A stretch of DNA of 64,000 nucleotides. It comes from Io17-Chloro-G2 sp963663135 (lineage in GTDB: Bacteria; Chloroflexota; Dehalococcoidia; Lucifugimonadales; UBA3495). The notes beneath the pieces were generated by a model. That model was not told the DNA's origin. It made no database searches and saw only the letters and a list, made by a program, of their open reading frames with translations. Location of the stretch: assembly GCA_963663135.2 (NCBI GenBank), contig CAXXRM010000005.1, positions 1,364,001-1,428,000 on the forward strand. Direction: 5' to 3'. Shown here in pieces: positions 42,910 through 50,716 of the stretch (position 1 is the stretch's first letter; every line of letters starts with the position of its first letter). The translations under genes and the position numbers were made by a program.

Positions 42910-44274
42910 ATGGGAATTTTTGGACTGGGACATAAGCACCTTAGCGCCGGAACGCTCAACGAGTATCTGGACGACCGGCTGCCGGCCGGCGCCAGGGGCC
43001 GAGTGCAGCAGGTGGTCGCCGGCTGTCCCGATTGCGGTCTGGAGTTGGAAGCCCTGCGGCAGGCCCGGTTGTTGCTGCGCCAACTCCCGAAAATTACTCC
43101 CAGGCGCAGCTTCCTCATCTCCCCTTCCAACGAACCCGTCACTGCGTTCCCAGCCATCCCGCGGGTCCGGGTGCCCCAATGGGCCTACGCCGGGACCGCC
43201 TCCCTCGCCGCCCTGGTCCTGACGCTAATGGTTGTTGTGGACGCCACCGGCCTGGTGGCTCCCGGTAGAACCATAGAACAGGCGTCAGATGAATCTCCGG
43301 CCTCCTCCCGGTTACAGCAGGAATCCTCGCCTGTGATGATGGATTCTCCCGCAATTGAGTCCGCCGCACTCACGGAGTCAGTTGAGCCTGCATCCACCGT
43401 CTCAACCGCCGCAGAAATCTCCGAAGCCACCCGGTTGCCGGACGAATCCCGTCAAATGGCGGATTCGCCACCGCTCACGCAATCAGTTGAGGTGGAGGAA
43501 TCCGGCCCAACTGCCGCAGAAATCCTTGCCGTCACCCGGTCGTCGGACGAATCCATTCGGGCGGGGGACTCTCCGGCGCCCACGGAGTCAGTTGAGTCGG
43601 CGGAAGCCGTCTCAACCGCCGCGGAAATCTCCGAAGCCGCCCGGTCGCGGGATAAATCACTAGCGACAACGGCTTCCAGCACGGCAATGGCCGCAGCTCA
43701 GGCCGAAAGTGTCCGGGCCCGGAGCATTGAAGCAACCCATAAGGAAGCAGCCGTTGACAAAGAAGTAGCCGTTGAGCTTACCGTTGAGGCGGCATCCCTA
43801 ACCCGGGCGGAGCGGTCTGAGTCAGACAGTATGGCTGCGACCGAATCGGAAGCGGCAGAAGCATCAATGGAAGCTCAACCCGATACAATCGCTTCTCCAA
43901 CTGTTGGACCACCAGACGGGGCATTGGAGCAACAGGCCAAAGCGGCGGCGGCCCCGGAGGGCCTGAGCAGCGCAACGGATGGGATTGACGCCCCTTTGGA
44001 GCCACCGGGCGGAGCCCAAACAGCGGCTGAGGCCGCTGAACTAGACAGTCCGGGCCACGTCCCTGAAACACCAGAGGCGGGTCCTGAATCCAAACACGCC
44101 GCAGCTGTGGACCTTGGCCCACCCTCGCAGGAAGCCGTCCCGCCGCCGGCAGATGCCGCCAATCCATCAAGCCGCGCCCTATTGTTGTGGCGAGGTCTGG
44201 AAGGCGCAACTGCCGTTTTGGCTCTGGCGTTGACCGCAGTTTGGATCTGGAAGCGCCGGGAGGCCCGTCGTTAA
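42910..44274 (+). CDS. membrane anti-sigma factor with repetitive extracytoplasmic region
   Basis: A 454-residue partner of the upstream ECF factor. Seen: N-terminal zinc-binding anti-sigma motif HLSAGTLNEYLDDRLPAG with CPDC (about residue 37); TM helix 1 at about 92-115 (WAYAGTASLAALVLTLMVVV); a long Glu/Ser/Ala/Thr-rich region with three ~36-residue imperfect repeats built on ESVE...STAAEISEATR...DES; and a C-terminal TM helix (GATAVLALALTAVWIW) with a basic KRREARR tail. The two helices place the repeat region outside the membrane. The signal is unknown. Confidence 0.82.
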   Translation: MGIFGLGHKHLSAGTLNEYLDDRLPAGARGRVQQVVAGCPDCGLELEALRQARLLLRQLPKITPRRSFLISPSNEPVTAFPAIPRVRVPQWAYAGTASLAALVLTLMVVVDATGLVAPGRTIEQASDESPASSRLQQESSPVMMDSPAIESAALTESVEPASTVSTAAEISEATRLPDESRQMADSPPLTQSVEVEESGPTAAEILAVTRSSDESIRAGDSPAPTESVESAEAVSTAAEISEAARSRDKSLATTASSTAMAAAQAESVRARSIEATHKEAAVDKEVAVELTVEAASLTRAERSESDSMAATESEAAEASMEAQPDTIASPTVGPPDGALEQQAKAAAAPEGLSSATDGIDAPLEPPGGAQTAAEAAELDSPGHVPETPEAGPESKHAAAVDLGPPSQEAVPPPADAANPSSRALLLWRGLEGATAVLALALTAVWIWKRREARR

Positions 44275-44354
44275 CCGGCGCGGGTGCCTTGGGTTATGTC
44301 CACTGTGTTAAAATCGCCGGTAATCAGGTCGCGGAATAAACTGGCAGCAACAAT

Positions 44355-44903
44355 ATGGTGTTGAGCGATAGAACTATACGGCAAGAGCTTGTCAACGGAC
44401 GCATGGTGATAACCAGGGTCTTTCAGTTGTTATTTAACCCCCCGTCACTCTTGTCGCAACGGGAATCCAGAGCCACTTTTGTCCCCTACTCCCGTCATTC
44501 TCGCCGCAGCGGGAATCCAGAGCCCCCTCCATGCGCCCAGACGGTTTTGTCAGCTAAGACGCGCCGGGGGGACAGTCCGACGTCCCACCTGGACCATTCC
44601 TGCAGACTCGCATCAGGTTGGATGGGAGAAAGGGCTCTGGATTCCCGCTACGGCGAGAATGACGGGGGACCATTGAAAGGCCCTGTAGTGATAACCCCCT
44701 TGGACTCGGATGACATTCAACCAGCCACCGTGGACCTGCACGTGGACCGCAAGATTCTGGTGTTCACCTACTTGCGTCCGGCGGCGGCGGCGGAACGGCT
44801 AGACGGGTCCCAAGGGCTTGGCTCCGAATACCAGGGCCGGACCGAACCAATCGCCAGCCGGTTCTACCGGGACTTTCGGGCAACCTCCGGGGACAATCAA
44901 TAA
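44355..44903 (+). pseudogene. dcd: dCTP deaminase gene wrecked by a MITE and a core deletion
   Basis: The open frame starts MVLSDRTIRQELVNGRMVIT, the N-terminus of dCTP deaminase, resumes after an insert with VITPLDSDDIQPATVDLHVDRKILVF, then jumps to AAAAERLDGSQGLGSEYQGR...ASRFYRDF, its C-terminus. About 100 residues with the HSxxGxxDPGF and catalytic Glu region are missing. The insert is a 272-bp element plus a 10-bp target copy (282 = 94 codons), so the frame stays open to a TAA at 44901-44903. The product cannot be an active deaminase. Confidence 0.85.
44414..44685. mobile_element. MITE-like element with target site duplication, inserted in dcd
   Basis: The 272-bp element begins CAGGGTCTTTCAGTTGTT and ends, as reverse complement, CAGGGCCTTTCAATGG. 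Both arms continue into CCGTCA(C/T)TCT...CGGGAATCCAGAGCC, so the imperfect inverted repeats are about 55 bp. Flanks TGGTGATAAC (44404-44413) and TAGTGATAAC (44686-44695) are a 10-bp duplication with one mismatch. It encodes no transposase. It must be moved by a transposase elsewhere; 8-10 bp duplications occur for example in the ISAs1 family, but the family is not proven. Confidence 0.82.
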
Positions 44904-46033
44904 TGCTGGGAAAAGAGATCACAGTCGGCGGCCACTCCATGACCCCTATGGCGCGGGCTTTCCAGCTAGCCCAACAGGCTCTGGGCACTACTAGCCCCAA
45001 CCCGGCGGTCGGCGCAGTGGTGGTCAGGCAGGACGCAGTCGTCGGGGAAGGATTCACACTACCGCCCGGCGGAAATCATGCCGAAATCGTAGCCCTGCAA
45101 CAGGCGGGAACCCTGGCCGAAAGCGCCGATTTGTACACAACCCTGGAGCCCTGCTGCACCTACGGTCGAACGCCGCCCTGTACGTTGGCTGTAGCCGCTG
45201 CCGGGATCAAGAGGGTGTTCGTGGCCGCCAATGACCCTAACCAAGGGGTAAATGGCAAGGGTTGCCAGGAACTGCAAGCCGCAGGCATCGAGGTCCACGT
45301 CTCCAAAGGGGAAGATGCCGAAACCTCGGCAGAGCTTTACCAGGCCTTTGGCAAGCACGTCAACACCGGGTTGCCTTTCGTTACCGCCAAGTTCGCCATG
45401 AGCTTGGACGGCAAAATCGCCACCCACTCCGGCGATTCCAAGTGGATCACCGGCGTCGAATCACGGGCTTTGGTCCAACAACTCCGGCGAGAGTCCGACG
45501 CCATCATGGTTGGCGTCAATACCGTCCTGGCCGACGACCCTCAGCTCACCGCCCGTGACCCGTCCGGAGGACCCTTGACCCGCCAGCCAATTCGCGCGGT
45601 GTTGGACAGCTCCTGCCGGACTCCCCACCAATCTAAGATGCTCCGGGAGCCGGGCACAACCTTCATCGCAGTCAGTTCCGGGTATCCTCCGCCAGCCCGG
45701 TCTCGCTTGGAATCCGCCGGCGCAGAAATCTTCGAAACCCCTCCGGGAGCCGGTGGCCGGGTGGACCTTGGCCTGGTCCTGGAAGAACTGGGCCGCCGGG
45801 GTGTGGTTACCCTTCTGGTGGAGGGGGGAAGCGAGGTTTTGGGCTCCCTGTTCGATCGGGGGTGGGTTGACCGAGTGTTGGCGTTCGTCGCCCCCGTAAT
45901 CATCGGAGGAAGCGGGGCAGCCTCGCCCGTTGGGGGGGCCGGTGTTCCTCGAATGGCTGGAGCCTGGCACATGGACCGGGTCAAAATGAAGCAGGTGGGT
46001 GGTGACTGGTTGGTTACCGGATACCCAATATGA
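44903..46033 (+). CDS. ribD: bifunctional pyrimidine deaminase/reductase RibD
   Basis: A 376-residue RibD catalysing deamination and then ribosyl reduction in riboflavin synthesis. Seen: deaminase zinc site GGNHAEIVALQ and PCCTYGRTPPC; reductase domain from about residue 160 with FVTAKFAMSLDGKIATHSGDSKWITG, AIMVGVNTVLADDPQLTAR and LLVEGGSEVLGSLFDRGWVD. The ATG overlaps the stop of the dcd remnant (TAATG); an ATG 12 codons later is possible. Followed by ribE and ribBA. No FMN riboswitch is recognised upstream. Confidence 0.94.
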   Translation: MLGKEITVGGHSMTPMARAFQLAQQALGTTSPNPAVGAVVVRQDAVVGEGFTLPPGGNHAEIVALQQAGTLAESADLYTTLEPCCTYGRTPPCTLAVAAAGIKRVFVAANDPNQGVNGKGCQELQAAGIEVHVSKGEDAETSAELYQAFGKHVNTGLPFVTAKFAMSLDGKIATHSGDSKWITGVESRALVQQLRRESDAIMVGVNTVLADDPQLTARDPSGGPLTRQPIRAVLDSSCRTPHQSKMLREPGTTFIAVSSGYPPPARSRLESAGAEIFETPPGAGGRVDLGLVLEELGRRGVVTLLVEGGSEVLGSLFDRGWVDRVLAFVAPVIIGGSGAASPVGGAGVPRMAGAWHMDRVKMKQVGGDWLVTGYPI

Positions 46034-46070
46034 CGCATCTGAGATGACGTTCTGGCAATGAGGTACAGGG

Positions 46071-46658
46071 TTGTTCACCGGAATCGTTGAAGAAGTAGGC
46101 AATGTCGCCCACGTCGCCCCCAACAGCATGGCCGTCGACGCCTCGACGGTCATGCCGGGGCTCAAGCTGGGAGACAGCATCGCCATAAACGGCGCCTGCC
46201 TCACGGTGGTGGAGTGCGGGCCTGGCCGGTTCGCCGTCGATCTCTCCCCCGAGACCATGCGGCGCACCGCCCTCGGAGACTTGGAGAGTGGCGGCCCAGT
46301 CAACTTGGAACGGGCCTTGGCTGCCGGCGACCGGATGGGCGGTCATATCGTTCAAGGACACGTCGACGGAACTGGCAGGGTCACGTCGATTCGGACCGAG
46401 GAAGATTGCATTATTCTTCGCATCAGGGCCCCCAAACGACTGATGCCGTATATCGTTGACAAGGGTTTCGTAGCAATTGACGGTATCAGTTTGACCGTGG
46501 TAAAAAAAGGTTCTTCGTCGTTCACTCTGTCTGTGATACCATACACCTTGCGGAACACCAACCTGCATCGTATCCGCGTAGGCGACCGGGTGAACCTGGA
46601 AGCGGATATTCTGGCGAAATACGTGGAAAGCCTGCTCGCTACGCAACAGGCGAGTTAA
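46071..46658 (+). CDS. ribE: riboflavin synthase alpha chain
   Basis: A 195-residue riboflavin synthase, which dismutates two lumazine molecules to riboflavin. It starts with TTG at 46071, giving the invariant FTGIVEEVGNV. Two lumazine-binding repeats are visible: GDSIAINGACLTVVECGPGRFAVDLSPETM in the first and FVAIDGISLTVVKKGSSSFTLSVIPYTL in the second, with GGHIVQGHVDGTGRV between. GAGG lies upstream. It is between ribD (37 bases) and ribBA (35 bases). Confidence 0.94.
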   Translation: MFTGIVEEVGNVAHVAPNSMAVDASTVMPGLKLGDSIAINGACLTVVECGPGRFAVDLSPETMRRTALGDLESGGPVNLERALAAGDRMGGHIVQGHVDGTGRVTSIRTEEDCIILRIRAPKRLMPYIVDKGFVAIDGISLTVVKKGSSSFTLSVIPYTLRNTNLHRIRVGDRVNLEADILAKYVESLLATQQAS

Positions 46659-46693
46659 AGACCCGCCGTTTCGGCTGGTGTAAGGACATTTGT

Positions 46694-47899
46694 ATGCCAC
46701 TGTGCAGCCTCGAAGAAGCCCTTGCCGACCTGGCAGCAGGAAAATTGCTAATTCTGGTCGACGATGAGGACCGCGAAAACGAAGGCGATCTGGTCATGCT
46801 TGCCGACATGGCAACCCCCGAGGCTGTCAACTTTATTACGACGTATGCCCGCGGTCTGGTTTGCATGCCCATGATGGGCGGGCGGTTGGACGAGTTGGAC
46901 ATGCCGCTCATGGTTAGCGCCAACTCCGCAAACAAGCAGCAGACCGCGTTCACCGTGTCGGTGGACTATAAAAACGGCACCACCACCGGAATCTCTGCCT
47001 TCGACCGGGCCGCCACCATCCGCGCCCTGGCCGACCCCAACTCCAAGGCCGGTGAATTCAACCGTCCGGGGCATTTGTTCCCCCTTCGCTACCATCCCGG
47101 CGGCGTCCTGGCCCGCCCTGGCCACACCGAAGCGATCATCGACCTGTGCAACCTGATCGGCAGATATCCTGCCGGTATTGTTTGCGAAATCATGAACGAA
47201 GACGGGTCAATGGCCCGCATGGAAGACCTGGAGGAATTCGCCCAGGTCCACCAACTGAACATCCTGAGCATCGCCCAGATTGTTGCCCACCGCCGGCGTA
47301 CCGAGAAACTCGTCGAACGGGTGGCTGAAGCGCGCCTGCCGACCAAATACGGAGACTTCAAAGCCATTGCCTACCGCAGCACAACGGACCCGGGCGAGCA
47401 CATCGCTCTTACCATCGGTGAATGGGAAGAGGACAAACCGGTGCTGACTCGGATTCACAGCGAGTGCCTTACCGGGGACGTTTTCGGCAGTATGCGCTGC
47501 GATTGCGGCGAGCAGCTGGAGTTAGCCCTTAAAATCCTTGGAGATGCCGGAACCGGCGTGCTGCTTTACATGCGGCAAGAAGGCCGGGGAATCGGGCTCC
47601 ACAATAAAATAAAGGCCTATTCCCTACAGGACACCGGGCTTGACACCATCGAAGCCAACCAGTCCCTGGGATTCGACGCAGACGAGCGCCATTACGGCAA
47701 CGGGGCCCAGATTCTGTTGGACTTGGGAGTGCGCAAGGTCCGGCTGTTGACCAACAACCCCACCAAGATGATGGGCCTGTCCGGGTTTGACCTTGACGTA
47801 GTGGAGCGGGTGCCGGTAGAAGCCCCGGTGACCGACGAAAACCGCCGCTACTTGACCACCAAACGGTCTCGGATGGGCCATATTCTGGGCAACTGCTAA
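46694..47899 (+). CDS. ribBA: bifunctional 3,4-dihydroxy-2-butanone-4-phosphate synthase / GTP cyclohydrolase II
   Basis: A 401-residue fusion providing both starting branches of riboflavin synthesis. N-terminal DHBP synthase: LVDDEDRENEGDLVMLAD, FCM-like GLVCMPMMGGRLD, TTGISAFDRAATI, GHLFPLRYHPGGVLARPGHTEA. C-terminal GTP cyclohydrolase II from about residue 205: HSECLTGDVFGSMRCDCGEQL (zinc cysteines), MRQEGRGIGLHNKIKAY and LLTNNPTKMMGL. Last gene of the rib unit; ribH (lumazine synthase) is not adjacent and a strong terminator follows. Confidence 0.95.
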   Translation: MPLCSLEEALADLAAGKLLILVDDEDRENEGDLVMLADMATPEAVNFITTYARGLVCMPMMGGRLDELDMPLMVSANSANKQQTAFTVSVDYKNGTTTGISAFDRAATIRALADPNSKAGEFNRPGHLFPLRYHPGGVLARPGHTEAIIDLCNLIGRYPAGIVCEIMNEDGSMARMEDLEEFAQVHQLNILSIAQIVAHRRRTEKLVERVAEARLPTKYGDFKAIAYRSTTDPGEHIALTIGEWEEDKPVLTRIHSECLTGDVFGSMRCDCGEQLELALKILGDAGTGVLLYMRQEGRGIGLHNKIKAYSLQDTGLDTIEANQSLGFDADERHYGNGAQILLDLGVRKVRLLTNNPTKMMGLSGFDLDVVERVPVEAPVTDENRRYLTTKRSRMGHILGNC

Positions 47900-47931
47900 C
47901 CGGGAAACGCCCACGACACACTCTGACCGCC

Positions 47932-47969
47932 AAAAGTTAGGGGCGCCGCATACGGCGCCCCTAACTTTT
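47932..47969. terminator. bidirectional terminator between ribBA and prfB
   Basis: A 17-bp perfect stem: AAAAGTTAGGGGCGCCG (47932-47948), loop CATA, CGGCGCCCCTAACTTTT (47953-47969). The T-rich ends work for both strands. The ribBA stop is 33 bases to the left. The prfB stop (47961) lies inside the right arm. Confidence 0.88.
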
Positions 47970-49065
47970 GCCTACTCTGGACAACAGGTGGGCTTCAATA
48001 AACCCGTTCAGGTCTCCGGCTAGAACTGCATCCGGATTGGTGCTCTGGTAGTCGGTGCGGTGGTCCTTCACCGACTTGTAGGGGTGCAGCACATAGCTCC
48101 GTATCTGGTTGCCCCACTCGGGGGCCGGCCGCTCCCCCCGCAATTTGGCCGCTTCCCGCTCCCTCTCTTCATCCTGCATGGCCAGCAGCTTGGACTTCAG
48201 AATCCGCATTGCAAACTCCCGGTTCTGGTGTTGGGAGCGCTCATTCTGGCAGCTGATGACGATTCCCGTGGGTATGTGCGTTAGCCGTACCGCCGACGCA
48301 ACCTTCTGGACGTTTTGACCTCCCGGCCCGCTGGAATGGAAGAAGTCCATCTTGAGGTCTTCAGGGCGTACGGTTACGTCCGAGTCTTCTTCTTCCGCTG
48401 CGGGCAAAACCTCCACCGATGCGAACGAAGTGTGCCTCAGGTGGTCTGGATCGAATGGGGACAGCCGCACCAGTCTGTGGGTGCCTATCTCGGAACTCAG
48501 GTACCCATAAGCCCGCGCTCCCCCGATTTCCAGTGTGCCCGACCGGAGGCCTGCTTCATCGCCGTAGGCCATGTCCATCATCTGGACCGGCCTTTTTTCG
48601 GCTTCCGCCCAGCGTACGTACATCCGCAGCAGCATTTCCGCCCAGTCGTGGGAGTCAGTGCCGCCAACCCCGGCGTGGATGGACACAATGGCGCTGCGTT
48701 CGTCGTATGCCCCGGAAAGAGTTAAATTGATCTCTTCCCGGGCCATTATCCCGAATACTTCTGCCGCTTCTTGTTCCAATTGGTCTTGGAGTGAGTCGTC
48801 CCCCTCCTCAATGGCCAGGTCGGTCAACTCTTGCAAAGCGCTGGCCCTGGACTGGAGGTCCCGCCAGAGGTCCACCGTTTCCTTTTGGCGAGCCAATTCT
48901 CTCATTTTGCGCTGCGCCTGGCGGGAATCGTCCCAAAACGCGGGGTCCGCTGATTCCTTTTCCAACGCAGCAATGTTTGACTCTAATTGAGGAAGGTCAA
49001 AGCCGTGGGACCACTGTGTCAATCTTCTGACGCATCACCTTGAGTTCCTGCCTCAGGTCCTCCAT
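47961..49065 (-). CDS. prfB: peptide chain release factor 2, with programmed +1 frameshift
   Basis: RF2 recognises UGA and UAA stop codons. The short first frame starts at ATG 49065 (SD GGAAAG): MEDLRQELKVMRQKIDTVVPRL, 22 codons, then TGA at 48997-48999 within CTTTGAC. A +1 shift at CTT continues as DLPQLESNIAALEKESADP to 47961. Seen: codon-recognition region RLVRLSPFDPDHLRHTSF with the SPF motif, and the catalytic SSGPGGQNVQKVASAVRLTH. Shift position and logic match the autoregulated prfB of E. coli. Confidence 0.95.
48997..49002 (-). promoter_or_regulatory. prfB programmed frameshift site CTT-TGA
   Basis: Reading the minus strand: GTC CCA CGG CTT TGA CCT. The slippery CTT TGA C is kept and TGA is codon 23 in frame with the ATG. 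The AGGGGG-type Shine-Dalgarno stimulator that normally sits three bases before CTT is not present. Confidence 0.9.
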
Positions 49066-49247
49066 GCTCTTTCCTTCCCCTCCAGGACTCCTTCGAATGT
49101 TCCGCGGCAACTCGGCTGCGGATTATGCTTGGTTGCGGATTATGATTGTATCATGCCGCCAAATAGCCAGGCTGTTCCTCGATTTGACGCAATTCGACAC
49201 CCTGTGCCCGCTCATGTGGGCCAGTAATGCCTGGCCGGCGGTCCGCT

Positions 49248-50417
49248 TCAGGCGACCACCGCGCAGGTCAAGGAACTAATCGGCGGCAACTGTTCCACCA
49301 GTTGCTCCCAATTGTCACCCCGGTCCCTGCTGTAGTATATCTGGCCGCTGGTTGCGCCCAGGTATACCCCGCAGGGATCGAGCGGGTCGGTGACCATACC
49401 TTCCCGCATGGCATGGAGGTAGCTGTTTCCCTGTGGTAGTCCATTGGTCAACGCCTCCCAATCGTCGCCCCCGTTGCGGCTGCGGTACACCCTGAACTTG
49501 CCGCCGGACACGTAACGGACTCCGCCGCCCACGTCCTGTCCCAGCAACTGGTCTTCGGGCAAGACGAACAGCGTGTTCGGGTCTCCGGGGTCCAGGCCCA
49601 GCGTGAACCCGAATTGGGAAGGCAGTCCTTCGTTTATGTCTTGCCAGTCCAACCCTCCGGATTGGCTGCGATACACCCCGCAGTGGTTTTGCTGGTATAG
49701 CAGGTCTGTCGCTCCCGGGGCGGCCAGCACTTTGTGCGGACACTGACCATAGTCCGGGAACCGGTCCGGCGAAAAATCCGCCCGCACGCCGCGGTTCATA
49801 GGTTCCCAGATCTGCCCGCCGTCATTGGTGCCGAATACCCCAGCCGCAGAAATGCCCACCCACATCCGTCCAGGCCGGCTCCTGTCGGTGATGATGCTAT
49901 GCAGGCAGAGGCCGCCCGCTCCCGGCTCCCAGTGTTACCTGGTGGGATGGCTGCTCAAGCCCGCGACCTCTTCCCAAGTTTCTCCACCATCCCGGCTCTT
50001 GAACAAGGCCGCCGGTTGTACTCAGGCATACAGCGTTCCCGGCTCCGAATCCCCCGCCGGCTCAATGTGCCAGATACGCTCCACCGTAGCCGAACCGCCG
50101 CCGGAAAACCGGGGCGGTTGGCTGGACGACCTCCAAGTCTGGCCGAAGTCGTCGCTGATTTGCACCTGAGGTCCCCAAATCATGTGGTTTTCCGCGGCCA
50201 AAATCTCGCCGGACCCGCCGGACCCCTCGCCGGAACTGTTGGAGTCGTAGGCCAGGTGGAAAATATCACTCCCCGGATGATGGGGGCCGGTTATTGCCGA
50301 ATCCCTCCTACGCGGATCGCCGGAAAAAACAAATGCGCCCTTGCGAGTGCCCACCATCAGCAAAACGTCGCCCTTCCGTGGGGGCCGGTTGTCCATCATG
50401 TCCCTAACCTCAGCCAT
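49248..50417 (-). pseudogene. BNR/sortilin-like beta-propeller protein with two nonsense codons
   Basis: A family of exo-alpha-sialidase-like BNR repeat proteins. The frame is continuous from MAEVRDMMDNRPPRKGDVLL (50417) to 49248, but is cut by TGA at 50022-50024 and TAA at 49935-49937. Translation across both stops reads GTLYA-stop-VQPAALFKSRDGGETWEE, then HPTR-stop-HWEPGAGGLCLHSII, so the family sequence is intact around them. The repeat signature SxDGGxxW recurs (SRDGGETW, TNDGGQIW, SRNGGDDW). The first TGA stands where Gly is expected. Confidence 0.8.
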
Positions 50418-50716
50418 CTGTAGTTATCTGTTTTCGGTATCTGCGCCGGCTTCAGGGCAAGCAATTCTTATATGCCGCACGCCCGGCCGTCAACCACACG
50501 CCCGGCTGTCAACCAATGAACGCCATACCGCCGCAGACCCACGCTCTCCGGTTCTTCCCATCGGTAAGAATGTGTAACGGAATGCTATGATATGGCCCAA
50601 TTCCGGTCCTTTTGACTCCGCCAATGGAGAGCCTCCCCAAGACCGGTAGTATAATAGCCGGGGTCAGTCCTCAAAGAGGCCAGCGAATCCAACCCCAAGG
50701 TTACTGGAAAGGAAAG
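50418..50716. other. intergenic region between the propeller pseudogene and thrS
   Basis: Nothing coding is seen. A 17-bp near-direct repeat CACGCCCGGCCGTCAAC / CACGCCCGGCTGTCAAC lies at 50478-50494 and 50497-50513. A TATAAT at 50650-50655 is a possible -10 for thrS, without a properly spaced -35. No T-box consensus is recognised. Confidence 0.4.

Noticed and set aside
44690..44902. Restart of an active short dCTP deaminase after the MITE
   Set aside because: The catalytic core is absent between DRKILVF and the C-terminal YQGR motif.
50022..50024. In-frame TGA in the BNR propeller gene as a second selenocysteine codon
   Set aside because: Gly is expected at this position in the family, there is no redox motif, and a TAA follows 28 codons later in the same frame.
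50418..50716. T-box leader of thrS
   Set aside because: No T-box consensus or convincing antiterminator stem seen.
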